From NCBI GenBank assembly GCA_029532625.1, contig JARFXM010000003.1:1116001-1180000 (forward strand): a DNA stretch of 64,000 bases, written 5' to 3'. The stretch is from Lomentospora prolificans. Its lineage: Eukaryota > Ascomycota > Sordariomycetes > Microascales > Microascaceae. Under the pieces are notes generated by a model. That model ran no database searches and was not told where the DNA came from. It saw nothing but the letters and a program-made list of their open reading frames with translations. This document shows, in pieces, positions 45,228 to 57,210 of this stretch (its first letter is position 1; every line of letters starts with the position of its first letter). The translations under genes were made by a program, and so were the position numbers.

Positions 45228-45740
45228 ATATTGGTCGTCACGTCAATCGGGTTAATGACCAGAGAGCATTCACAACATGGCCAGGCAGCGACTAGGCTAA
45301 TACCTTTTTTGATCAAGAGCGAAGGTATTATAATAGGTGGTACTGGATGGGCTTGGCGGGGCCAAGATCCGCTACGACCTCACGACGGTTTCTGGGCTAT
45401 TACTCGCTCGCTGTAAGATCTGCTCCAGACCTTGAGATATTCACACTTCCCGTCGGGACGGGAGAGGATCGTCGATGGCTGGCCCTAGTTGCAATTGCCC
45501 ATGTCCATGCCCGACGTACCCTCCGGAGCAAGTATATCTGTATTATGGAGCAGCTCGTGTTGTGACGAGGCACGGTACAGTCCTGGCAACATCGTCGAGC
45601 AAGGTGATTGATGGATGACGATGTTGGGCATGAAGTGGAAAGGGATTGTGACGGGGCTGGTTGCAGTTTCCCAAGTTTGCTTTTCTCGCCCCTCAAGCCT
45701 ATTCCATGGATGTATGTACCCGCTTCTCTTCTTATCGCTG

Positions 45741-45772
45741 GCACGCACGCACGCACGTACACACGCACACGC
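45741..45772 (+). repeat. CACG-type microsatellite
   Basis: CACG units degenerating into CACA over 32 bp. Confidence 0.85.
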
Positions 45773-48234
45773 TTTTTCAACGCTCACAGACTCACCAATT
45801 GATGAATACACTTTGATCCGTCCAGCTATACGATTGAGGCCGGACAATCATACACCACGGCTCTGCTGATGCCACTGAGTGGCCGCAGGGCCGCCTGCCC
45901 CGCGAATCCGCGTCTGGGTCACGCCCATCGAGAAGCTTACAAGGCGGCGCCTGTCATGGCTGAATGGTCGATTTTCATCTGTCGGCTGCTTTGCCCGTAT
46001 CATTACCGAACAATCCGTGAAGCCACAAACGGCCTTGGGCTTGCTTTTTCTTCCTCATATTTTTTTCGTTCAAATACGTCCAACGACGAGCGTTTGAACT
46101 GGCCGAAACATCGATGTGGCGACTCCGCCGCCTCCTTTCGTTTCCTTGCCTTTGATACGTTCCCCCCAAGCCCTTGTTCCCTGCTTCTGTTTGTTTGGGC
46201 GATGAGCGAAAAGAGGTTCAGCCTCCCACTATTATCATATTTCCATCCATCCCATCCTTTCTATTCTCGACAAGGACATGGAACAGAACAACATCCTCGG
46301 CTCTTTGAGGCCCTCTTCCCCTTTATCCGTACACATCTGTACACTGTGTCGCTTTTTTTTCCTTTTTTTTCCTTTTCTTTTTTTTTCTATACCCTTTCTT
46401 TTCTTCCCTTTCGAAACTGCATCGGTGCTACTATCATCATCTCCGTCTCTTGACTCTTCATTGTTGTCTTTCCTGCCCCTTGCCCCCTGCCCCCGTGCCC
46501 CGTGCGTCTGATCCAGGGTGGCTGTGCCCACCAAACAAGAAGTAATAAAAAGAGACGCCCCAGACGTTTCAAGAAGCGGACATGACATGATGCCCTCGTG
46601 TTGACGACGAATTCCAGTTCCTGGCACCCGACGTTGGCTAATTTGAGTTGCTGGACACAAAGGTTCAAACGCGACATGACACGGCTGGCTTGTCGAACTG
46701 ACCCGGAATGGGGAAATTACGCAGCTATGCTTGAGCACTGTATTGCCTGTCTGGTGTGGATGCTAAAAGCTGAATCTCCCAGAGCTGGCTACGGATACCT
46801 CGGCCGCTGGCTGGCGGATGGACTCTAATTTCTACACTAACCTATACCACCGCTGGCCAGCTGTCGACGCCACCACGCCTTGGATGCCGCCTGGCATGCC
46901 AGCCTCTGCAGCTGGCTTCTCCATCCCTTGTAAGTCAGTCCACCATTGCCGTCTCATCGCACGTTTAGCCTTGCTGGCACTACAGGACTCTGATGCGCAG
47001 AAGCTTAAAACAGACAAGGCCAAGGCCCCCCAAAAAATAATAAAAATAAAATAAAATAAAAATAATAAATGCAAGCCGAAAAAAAGAAAATGTAAGATTT
47101 TTTCTCTTCAGGAAAGAGGGAAAAAAAAAAGAAACGAAAAAGAAAGAGGACCCTGGCAGAGGCTGCCTTCTCACCAGCCAGCCTTGACACACACCTTGGA
47201 CCCCTGGTTCTCTCCTCTCTTCTCGAACCGAACCGAACCATTCTCGTGCCAGCGTCCGCACAGATGATCGCCAGGCGGACAATCCCTATTATACGCACCC
47301 AGTCAGACTCTCAGCCAGCTGGCCAAAGGGCTCAGTGTCCGCTCGCGCCTCATCACCCAACAAACACCAACAGGTATGATCCCTCACCTCTCTTTCCCTC
47401 TCGCACTGGTCTACCACCCATCTCTCTCCTCTCCGTGATGATCTTTCGCCCTTTCTCGGCCCCTTTGGTCTTGGCCCTCCCCTCTCCCCGCCGAGTAACC
47501 CATCTACGAAGTAAGACCTCAAGACCCTCACTGATCCGCATGGCCAGCATGCCCCCCTCGTAGATCCCTTTGGCTTCCTTCATTTTACCCCCGTGCTCCC
47601 TGTTTCTTTGGTGATTTAGCCAGCGTCCATCCCGAACTGCGCTGGAATAGCCCTTTTCGTACCTACCGCAAACTCTCCTTGCAACAACCGAGCGCGAACT
47701 TACCTCGGACTATTACGACGCTGCCCTTGTCTTCCCTCTTTTTGTCTCCACTCCCCACCCTCCCTGCTCTACTACACTAGTATGTCCGGAGATGGAGGGC
47801 CTTCTTTAACCCAACTGGTAATAATAAGGGACTGGACCTGGCGGAAACTACGGTACGCTATTGGAAGATCCGGGTCTAGTCTGCGTTCCCAAAGGCCAGT
47901 TTGTGTCTCAAACTCCGGTCAAGCGCGCCTAGTTACAGTTAGTCACAGGTAAGAAAGACGACAGGGAGCTTGCCCCCGAGCCTAAGAACAAATGAAATGG
48001 CCTCGTAGTGATGAAAATGGTCTTATATATTAGTGGCGGGCTAGTTTTGGATCGTCTGCGACTGGCCATGGGTGCAGCTCTCATGACAGCACTCAATAAT
48101 AGCAGCCTCATCTGTTCTTCGTTGCCACTTCTCACCTTGCCGGCAGCGGGATGACACGAGGGCTCGTGTCGTTATACGTTCTCACCCATTATCCGTCCGC
48201 AGTGGACAGAGCACAGCAAAAGACCAAAAGCACC

Positions 48235-48271
48235 TACTTCGTACATTGAATGCTTCGAGGTGTACTTCGTA
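48235..48271 (-). repeat. Tandem pair of TACGAAGTA nonamers
   Basis: Two copies in the same orientation, 28 bp apart start to start, with different flanks. They lie about 100 bp from the G19/A16 tract. Confidence 0.7.
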
Positions 48272-48361
48272 CCGTACTGCTACCTTAAGCGCGAGCGACC
48301 AATATATTCTCTGTGCCGTCCCGATATTCTCATCATGGCCACTACCGTCGCATATAGCCCA

Positions 48362-48403
48362 GGGGGGGGGGGGGGGGGGGTGAAGCCAAAAAAAAAAAAA
48401 AAA
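48362..48403 (+). repeat. G19 - spacer - A16 compound homopolymer
   Basis: Nineteen G, then TGAAGCC, then sixteen A. Such juxtaposed runs are rare in fungal DNA. The A16 could be the tail of an old retro-insertion, but no target-site duplication was found. Run lengths may be misassembled. Confidence 0.8.
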
Positions 48404-50164
48404 GGCTATATTCTCCATCTCTTTCTCCTCCAATATGCTGGCAGTCAAACCCGTAAAGCCGACCGCGAATAAAACGTGCCGGATCTCCCTCTTTCCCTCC
48501 TGGTCCTGAACCAGGATATCTCGTCCTCTGGGACGGACGTGCGCCCGCGACCCTACCGTGCATACTCCCACCTTGCAGCCCTTTTCGTTCCTCTTCTGCC
48601 GCGCATGCAGCGCGCATCACACCTTTCGTTGCGGGGAGGATTGAAAGAAAATAGCAGAGAGGGTCACTGGTAGAAAAGGGTCAAAACAAGGAGAGAGGTT
48701 TCCTTGGAGTACAATTGATATTGATATCCCCCACCGTCTCTCCGGCATGGCCAACGTTAACATGCGACTTTCCGGTGGGGCGGGGAAACGAGGAAACACC
48801 CAGCGGCTCACAGCAGCCAGCAGGGAACAACAAAGATATCAAGAGTCGACTCGACCACTCTTTGCTGACTGCACGCGCTGGCCTTGCTCTCCGTTTCACG
48901 GCGCCCCCTTAAAGACGAAAACATTGACCAGTCGTGACAAATACCAACCTACACAGCCACGGAACCTCTTCCGCCCCTCGTGCGCGCCAGAAGCACGTAA
49001 AACCTGCATGTTCAAGGCGCAAGCAAGGGGCCGATGGGCGATCGCCCGGCTCTTGATCTCGGAGTTTACGCCCTTGGCACACTCGAGTCTCGAGTTGAGT
49101 CGACCTAATTCATCCACTCCCAGACTTTACTTCCCGACTTGGAGACCTTGTCAGACTCGTAAACAGCGATGGGGTGGGAGAGCAAGAGACACACGGTACC
49201 AGGGTGTATCCTATAAGATTGTAAACGCCCATCATGCTCGTCAGTGGGTAAGGAAGAAGAAAGAAGAAGGGTTGCACTTGGAAATTAAACCACGCTTTGT
49301 ATTGGCACAATTGATATCAACAAGAGCTCCCCTCCTACTCCGAAGTCACTATTTTCTCCTCAAGGGTTTTTTTAAGAGTTTTGGGTTTCCAGAGCCGCGC
49401 ACTCCTCCTGCACCGTCTAAAAAAGAACATACCAATCCTCTTTTTGTAAAACAGATAAACAAGGTTGACACAGAAGAAAACACGGGGGTGGGGGGCGAAA
49501 CCGATGCTCCTGTTGACGTACGAACAAAAATGAACAACCGCGATTCAAAGACGTTTGGTCGAAAGGAAGATTGGCTCCAAAGCAGAGGAGGGAGGCCCGC
49601 CAGACAGAGCATCGGGGCGCCATCCACGCCTGGAGAAACGGACATCTCGGCCAAAGAAAATGGAGCGAGAAGGGAGTGAATCTCCGCCGTGGACTCCCAG
49701 GCCCTAGGACGAACGTTGCGTATGTTCTTTTCCTTCTGTCTGGATGGCTAACCTTCCCCATCTTGCGACAGCAGCCTACCACTTGCGGCCAGGACTGATA
49801 GTCTTCCATACGCCCGCATCAAAACACGCACACGCCCCTGAGCACCTACTCACAACCCACTTGCCACTACCCTACCTTCACCCCACCGGTAAAATGGACT
49901 GTTTGGTAAAGACGTAGGCTCTGAAACTTTTAACCGGAATGCGCCGAGATGAATCTCAGTTGTACGAATTGGGATGTCCTAGTCTTCTCGGTCAGTTCGG
50001 CGGTGCCAAATGCTTGGTCTTTCTCTATCCTCTTCTCTTCGATTCTATCGCCACTGGTCGTGTCCCTGCAATGCCCCCCTGTTACATCCGCTGAGTTGTA
50101 TACACGTAGCGAGTCCGGTTACCGGGGAGGGGCAGGTTTATTGAGTAGCAGTACAGCTGAGGCT

Positions 50165-53100
50165 CTAACCTTCAAAGAGCCGTGACACCCCATCAAGCTC
50201 GTCGTCCTTACCACCCGACGCGCCTCCACTCCCCTGCTGATGGTTCGGCTCTGGAGCCTTCATGAACTCCTGAGCCATCTTAGTTCGTCCCGCTCTCTTA
50301 GAGCGGCTGGCGGTCCCCGATATGCCTGAGAGTTTGCCCATCTCCGAGATGCTCACACCTTTGACGTCCTTGAGCAGCTCGAGTACAAGGGCACGCTGCT
50401 GCCTAGAGTGTGATCCAGGCTTCGAGATGAACGGCGTAAACTTTTGTAGCTCCGTCTCCGTAACCCCAGGGAGCGACAGCAAGATGTTGGTCGCCGTGTT
50501 TGTCATGGTGCTGTAGTATACAATGATGGCCGCGATCAGGGCGGCGAGGTCCTTTTGTAGGTCTACAAAATAGGCCTCATTAATCGAGGTGATGCAAGCC
50601 TTAAGCACGTCAGACGCAATGTACTCCCGGATCATGGGCACTACTTCAGCAGGGAGTGGACTCGTGTCAAGGTACTGATCAGCGCTCGGAGTCTCTGGTG
50701 GTCCTCCACCCGCGCTGCCGGGGTTAGGTACAGCATTGTGACTCTCTGCGGGCGGCAAGTCCTGGAACTCTGGTACAATAGATTTGAAAACCCGTAGAAT
50801 GATGCTGCAACACCTCGTGTCTCGCATCCTGATGGCATGCGTGCAGAAGACTAGCAAAGGTTCGACAATGTTGAGATGCATCAGGCAGAATTTACGGAGA
50901 GAAGGATACTTCATGGGTGGCTTTCCGCTCTCGGCACGCAAAGGAGGATCTGTTGGAAAGAATATGGGTTAGAATAAGCAAATCTTGCACAGGGTCTGGG
51001 TCGATACGACCACGGCTGTGCACGCAGTAATGAACTCGGAGAAGAAAGGGGGGGGGAACCGGCGCGGATTGGGCGGCCCGTCAACACTTACTTTTCTTGG
51101 TCGGGTCCAAAAAGTCCGCCACCATTAGAGATGCGGTGTAAGTAACCTGCCTTAGGATGCTCTCCGCTTTCATCTCCTCTGTCAACTCATCGCCTTCTGC
51201 GGAAACTGTCTGTCGGTTGGCTATCGTCTCCCATTCTGAGCTAATCTTCCGATCCATCTGTTGGAAGGCGGTCGAGAGCAAGGGGGGAAGGAAGTGTTCA
51301 CGTTGCTCCACGGGACAGTCATCCACAAGATACCTGACCAAGTTCAAGATATTCACCTGCTGGTGAGTCGAGAGATAAGTCGCATCTCCCAAGAGGGCCC
51401 GCGCTAGCGGCTCCGGCAAATCATCAAAACCGTAGAACTTGAAGTCGAGGCGGCTAAGGCAGTAAATGATGGCGTAGCAGGTCTCCCGGACAAAGCGCAA
51501 CGACCCACGAATCGTGGACCCCAGGCCTTCGAGCGTCCCCTTCTTATCCATGACTCGAGCGTAGAAGTCGTCCTTGCTACCCTCCGAAATGCCCGCCTGC
51601 CAAAATCGGTCACTAAGAACGCGGCCGACAATAGACCGCATATCTGACGGCAGTCCTGACCAGTTCTCCGGATTATGAGACGCATGCGCGTGGCTAGAAT
51701 TTGAAATAGCGTCAATCACCAACCCTAGGAACACGAAGTGGTGCGGGAATATGCATAGGAGACATCCTACCTTAGGAATTGAAGAATATATGGAAGAATG
51801 CCGACAACGCTATCTCCCCAGAGACTATACGACGCCATAAAGGCACTAGAAGACTTGTCAAGCCTCTCGACAGAAAAGGCAATGAAAGACTTTGTCGAGC
51901 GCAGGGGAAGCAACTAGTTGAAAAGCCATTCATTAGTTCATGGGTGCAATCACGCGGAATGGTAAGTCAGGGGGCAATTCATACCCTGAGCCGGTCCTCA
52001 AGCTCGGCCTGCAAAGTGAGACCCTCCGCATCAAGCTCGCAGGAGCCCCAGTCCTTCACTTGATCCACCTTTCGGCTGGCCAAGTACTGTTGGGCCTTGT
52101 CCAGACCCAACAACTGGCAGAATGCTTGATGCGAGGATATAGACTCCTGTAATTGCGGGCTTTGCCACTGCACCTTGATAGGGTCGACGAACTGTTGCAG
52201 CCGCTGAATCTTGGCCTGGAGGTCCAGTCTCGATGTTCGATGGCTGCGGCAAAATGGAATGTCAGTTCAACGCCTAGAGAACCTAGAAAGTATATGTCTG
52301 ATACGTTTACGTACATGATGAGGAAGAGGAAGCTCTCGTAGGCAACGATACGCTTATCATCCAGCGTCCCTGAGCTGACCATCTCTTTCACCTTTGCTTC
52401 AAGGTCTCCGTAGACATTCTAAATAGTACGTTAGCAAAGAGACCGAACGGGCAGGAATTAGTAGGAAGAGCAGAGAATCATACGAGGAGATGGTCTGGCA
52501 TCTTTGTGGCTAAACGGTGGAGTTCGATCATGCTGTCGGCCTGCAAGTCCTTGATGGCATCGTTGTAAGCCCTATGCTCTGGCTGAAGAGCCGGCCAGGT
52601 CATCAAGATATGCTCGAGGACCTTGAGCATCAGGTTGGCATTGTTGTCTAGGGCCGTCGTAGAGAATGATACTAAAAGCTGGAGCACTCGCTTCCTAATT
52701 TGGGGGTCCTATTCAGTAGAGAAGGAGTTGTCAGTGCGTTGTTCGCTCCGTCGATAGGCGCAAAACTTACCTCAAAGGTCATTCCGAGTAACTTGTTACA
52801 CCAAGCCTCGAGGTTTGTCTCCAACTCTCCTCGCTGATGCTGGAATCAGCTCCCATACTATGTGCGATATTGGGGAGGGAGTATAATCTTACACTTTCGT
52901 CCGCTCTCGGGGACGACCTCCACTTCACGAACCCCTTCAAGGCAGACTCGATGACAGTAAACTGAGCATCGATTCGAAGAACTGGCATGGAGTGTTTCGA
53001 GTATTTGGAGACTAGAAGCAAAGTAAGTAACGCGAAGACGCATAAATGGGGAACCAGCACGTGGCACAACATACTATCCAGGGGAGGTTGGCCATCGTAT

Positions 53101-54848
53101 AGATGCTGAAGAACCTCGTCAGTTTGACGGAGAATATGAGAGAGCGCATCGGCCAACTTCAGTTGTACAATCAACTCGATCAGTTGAGAACTGTATCGTC
53201 GGTAGTTGCCCAGGAAAGCATGTCGTTCCGGGACGGTATCAGTGTCTTCAAGCAGGAAGAGATACGAAGGGTCTTCCGAGTCCTCAGGCAAGTTCTCGTA
53301 GCGGATGAGCCTAGTTGAGCACACCTCTAACAAGGGGCCAATAACATCAAGATTGGCCGCATTTGGGCCAATGTACCTGCTACTGAGCAGGCGGGTCCAA
53401 GAAACAAGGACAGGAATCGATACAACAAGACTCTTGTTTTGAACGACGAGAAGTAAAAGGTGCAGGAAGCCTACGATATCGGTGCCCTGCTTAATGACGG
53501 TGAATTTCCGGTCGATGTAGCTACCGAGACAGGACAGCATCTTTCAACAGCCAATTGGTCAGCACAGACTTGCAAGAACGCCACTCGCGTACAAGAGGCA
53601 TGGTCAAGTGAGTAAGCGGGAAATGGCGATATGATGGGTAACTCACCTCCGAGAATTTCTTCGCAAAGAGATACTTCTCCTCGTCGATATCCTGCGCGTC
53701 GACGGTCGACCACTCGGCAAGCCTCCGGAAGAGGTTGACGGTATCGGGTTCGTACATGGGCATGACGAGGTCCTTGAACTCCTGGTCTGTGAAATTGGTA
53801 CGACAGTACAATGCATGGAGAGCATCCAATGAGGCCTGGAGTGTAAGAGAGCGTTAGCGAAGTTCAAGGGATCCTCGTACGTCATTCGCTGCAGCAGGGT
53901 GGGGATCGCGTATGTATGGTTCTTCGGTGGGGCATAAGAGGCGAGCTGCTCTTGGCCTACCTTTTGGACAGAGATGCACGAGACCGCGAGGCAGCGGACC
54001 ATGATTGGAACGCTGTTCGCGGAGTAGATAGCCTTGGGGATGGCCCATGTCATTAGAGAGTGGATAACGGAGAGCGCCTTCAGAGCGCAGCTGCGGACGG
54101 GGTCGTTGTTCTGGACATCGGCGGCTAGACATTGGTCCAGGAACTCGGAAAGACGAGCGAGCCAACCCTCTGTTCCATAGCGAACCTCGGGCCCAGCCTG
54201 CCTGTTGGGGAAGGACTCGGCCAAAACGCTGCTAGGCGTGAAGATTTCCACACAGGCCTTGCTGAGGACGCCTTCCCGCATGACAACCACGGCATCGTCA
54301 CCGTTAAAGACCTCCTCCGAAAGCGTCTCGAGGACAAACATGACCAGCTCCTTGTGAACAGGCGAGTCGGGTATCTCCCAGAGCTGCACGAGTAGCCCAT
54401 CCATATCCATCCATTCAGCCGCCCAGCTTCGCTTCGCGACGTCTACCCACAGTTGGGCCGTCTTGTTGCGTAGGTAGGTCGGGTCGTCTCGGGAGACGGC
54501 CCGGCACAGTTCCAAAACCCAGCCACGGAGGGCAGCGGCTTCCTGGGGACCGTAGGAAGCCCATTTGTGCTTGATTGCATGTTCGAGAAGGGATAGAGCG
54601 TAATGGCGGACGACGGGGGATTGGGATTTGTCGGAGGCCAGAGTGTAGCCTTGGAGTGGGGCTTCGGGGTATGCCTTGACTTGCTCCAGGAAGTCCTGGG
54701 CCTCACGACGGGCGTTATTCGATGAAAAGGGGCTGTGGACGACTTCGAGAGCCTGATGAATCTTGGCAATACCATCCGAGGCAGAGGCGTTTCCGGGCGC
54801 CGAACTGAAAAGGTTGCCCGCGCCGCCGTTGAGGGGTTGGGCAGCCAT
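50165..54848 (-). CDS. msn5: Exportin-5 / Msn5-type karyopherin
   Basis: A nuclear transport receptor of the importin-beta superfamily that exports phosphoproteins (Msn5 in yeast) and structured RNA (exportin-5 in animals) with Ran-GTP. Eleven exons: 54848-53961, 53835-53647, 53540-53075, 53011-52893, 52833-52771, 52708-52484, 52418-52315, 52243-51985, 51913-51771, 51693-51092 and 50949-50165. They give 1280 aa and every junction keeps phase. The Ran-binding importin-N region is at residues about 35-100 (QDFLEQVKA, SPVVRHYALSLLEHAI, LRNKTAQLWVDVAKRSW). HEAT-like helices follow, with Msn5 blocks such as MTWPALQPE, SFLFLIIHR, HNPENWSGLP, DRFWQAGIS and FYGFDDLPEPLA, and NILNLVRYLVDDCPVEQREHFLP. 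The C-terminus is Gly/Ser/Asp-rich. The third intron (63 nt) has no in-frame stop. The gene is the most intron-dense in the window. Confidence 0.92.
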
Positions 54849-55917
54849 TGCGACGTGAGTTGTCGGATTCGACTGGATGATGGGTCTCTACCAAACGAGT
54901 TCGCCCGTGGAGAGCAGGGCTAGCGGAGAAAGGGAAATTCACCGGAAGCTCAGGCCGAAGCTGGCAACGTATACATCGAGATCGCGTCGCGGGGTGGGGG
55001 AGAACGGCGGTTTGGCGTAAGAGGAAAAACACGGCGGATGAGGTCGATGGCGGCGAGGCGATGGGAATACAATCGCTGAGGTTTCGGTCGAGGTGAGTAC
55101 GAACGAGAAGCGTGCTCGGTTGAAGCTTCAGGCAAGTTGCAGCAGTTTCCCAGCCGATGAATCACGAAATTCGTGGGGCAAATATTCGCCCAAAACCTGC
55201 GCTGGCGATACAAGAGGGCGATGATGACAGTAGTGGCAGGAAGCAGGGAACTGGTGTAGCCAAGCAGGTGTGGTGACGGTGACTAGGCTGGCTAGATTTA
55301 GCCCAGGCAAAGAAAATGTTTGGGTTCCGCTGTGGTGGTGAACTGAACATCAATCGAGTTTGCAAACACGCCCCCAACGCCTGGCCGCAGGGCTAATAGC
55401 CACCGCCGCACAGGGACAGACAACATTAAGCAACAACCTATTGGAACAAGGTCTTGAAAGGACCAGAGCTTACATGTACTAGCCTGAGCTCCAGTGCTTG
55501 GGGTGGCCCCACCTGGCAGGGGTTGGCAGGTGTATCTGTACTTTTTTCAGCACCAGTGGTCACGGTTCCTCGTGCAATGAAAAGAGTACTTGTACTTTAA
55601 TCCCTAGCTGGATGCAGGTAGTGGCGCTCCAGAGATCTTGAATTTCTCATCTGGCCCTGGCCACCCAAAATGCGACCTCCACACCAACGGACGACAGCAC
55701 CAAGCAGGTACTGCAGCTGAATCTTCAAATGAGTCGAGGGCTGGGAGCTCCCAAAGGCGTAGGCGGCCAACTATTTGACTATTTGACCCCCTTCGGCTTT
55801 TGCTTTAAGTGACCCCATCCCCCCGCGGAAGATGCACCTGGTTGACTTGTTCTTTTCTCATCCCTTCTAAGGAACTCCCTCTTTTGCTGCGCTCAAGGCT
55901 GTTTGGCAGAATTGATA
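54849..55917. promoter_or_regulatory. msn5 upstream region and dph7 3' flank
   Basis: 1.07 kb between two minus-strand genes. No gene is seen. It contains no TACGAAGTA copy. Confidence 0.4.
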
Positions 55918-57210
55918 TCAAACTTCCCAAAGACAAAGAAGCCTGTCGTAGAAGCTGGTTGAAGCGACATTAATCGATCCCAGACTACCTGATGGCATCC
56001 AATCGCTACCGTAGTTCATGGATTTATGTTCTTCGAAGCGATAAACAACCTCCGCCGAAGCCGTGCCGTCCCGAAGGATTGAGAGGTCCACTATCCTGGT
56101 CCCGGCATGCATGCACGATGCCAACAGGCGAATTGTCCAACCATCACCTACCTGGCCAACTTCATGGATTTTAATGACTGCGAGCCTCCAAACGCCGCCT
56201 CCAAGGCTATGATCTACCAAGAGTTTTGTCCTCTTCACTCCGAAAGTGGTTTGTGGGTCTTGAATAGCAAATACCCTCAAGCTTTCATCATAACAGCCTG
56301 TTATGACGAGTCGTGAACCATCATTTAGGTGTAGAGAAAGAGGCAATATGGCCGTGACACCTGCGCCATGGTCATTCTTCATCGCTACCGATGGGTAGGG
56401 CACGTCGGCAAGGGTTGGCTCGCCATCACCGTCTAACGCCGGAGATAACGAGGTGTATCTAAGGCCAGAGTCGTCGCCACCAGCATACACGACCGTATTC
56501 TGCGCGCCCTCCGTACCAGGGATTGGTGGGCTCAGTGACACGCACCAACACTCGAGCGTATTCGCGATTGGCAGTTTCTGAGATGCAATGACATCGAAGG
56601 TTGTAAGACTAAGTCGCACTAGCCTAACCTCGCCCGTCGAAGTTGTCACTGCGAGCATGTCTGGGGATGAAGGATGCCAGGAAAATGATAGGAAAAGCAC
56701 ATTTTCTTCTATGTCAGGTATTCTGCTAGTCGTGATCCGCTGTAACGGCTCCGATGGGCAGTGGCTTGGATCAAGGCGGAATACGGAGATGGTTGCTGTG
56801 CTTGACACGACAGCGGCAATATTCTCGTAGCCCTTGAGACGGTGGAAATGCAGGTCTAATATGGCAGAAGGGTAGGCTAAGGTCTGGACAAGGTGCCTGG
56901 TCGATGGCTGAGTCAACGGTGCAAAGAGCCACAAGGCTGAGGTGAGGCATGCTTACAGATGGTCCTCCTGTAGGCGAAAAGTTATTAGGCTACCGTTTCG
57001 ATTCTGTGGCGTTTTGCGGGCTGCCCCTTGACCAAACTCGTCTCCGTCCCTTTCCGTGTCGGTTTGAGCTTCGCCCTTCTCTAGGTTGTAGGTTCCCACG
57101 ACGAAATACTCGGGATGCGCAGGGCAAAATTCTATGCAGCTAGGTGGTAGATCGAGGAGGGTCGAGGCTTTGGGCGCAACCAGTGGCCCCTCAAGGCCAT
57201 CCCGTTCCAT
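55918..57210 (-). CDS. dph7: Diphthine methyltransferase (Dph7/Rrt2), WD40 protein
   Basis: Dph7 demethylates diphthine methyl ester on elongation factor 2 before the final amidation to diphthamide, in the cytosol. Exons 57210-56957 and 56896-55918 give 410 aa. The intron is 60 nt (GTAAGC donor, TTGACTCAG branch region, GACCAG acceptor, phase 2). It is a multiple of three and contains one in-frame TAA, so it could be mistaken for a nonsense mutation. Splicing gives QEDHL joined to HLVQTLAYPSAILDLHF, a good family match. WD-repeat blades follow (FLSFSWHPSSPDMLAVTTSTGEV-type, VYAGGDDSGLR, ITGCYDESLRVF, LGGGVWRL, ASCMHAGTRIV). The C-terminal HKSMNYGSD is typical of Dph7. The gene is divergent from the DUF1917 gene. 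Confidence 0.9.

Larger units (their letters stand above)
40887..50164. other. 9.3-kb gene desert upstream of the Zn2Cys6 gene
   Basis: No frame on either strand gives a known protein or a splice-consistent exon chain across 9.3 kb, about four times the usual gene spacing here. Open frames of 246 codons (42974-43714, minus) and 310 codons (48747-49679, plus) have random-looking composition. The interval has microsatellites (TA/TG at 40985, CACG at 45741), long homopolymers (G15 at 45213, T12 at 45140, G19 and A16 at 48362-48403) and three TACGAAGTA copies (47505, 48235, 48263). It lies upstream of the Zn2Cys6 gene and downstream of msn5, so regulatory DNA or a long leader of the regulator is possible. 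Confidence 0.6.

Noticed and set aside
48747..49679. 310-codon open frame in the gene desert
   Set aside because: Residue composition is random, no domain or splice partners are seen, and it starts in low-complexity DNA.
56953..56955. Premature TAA in dph7 suggesting a pseudogene
   Set aside because: The stop lies inside a 60-nt intron with good donor, branch and acceptor, and splicing restores a conserved join.
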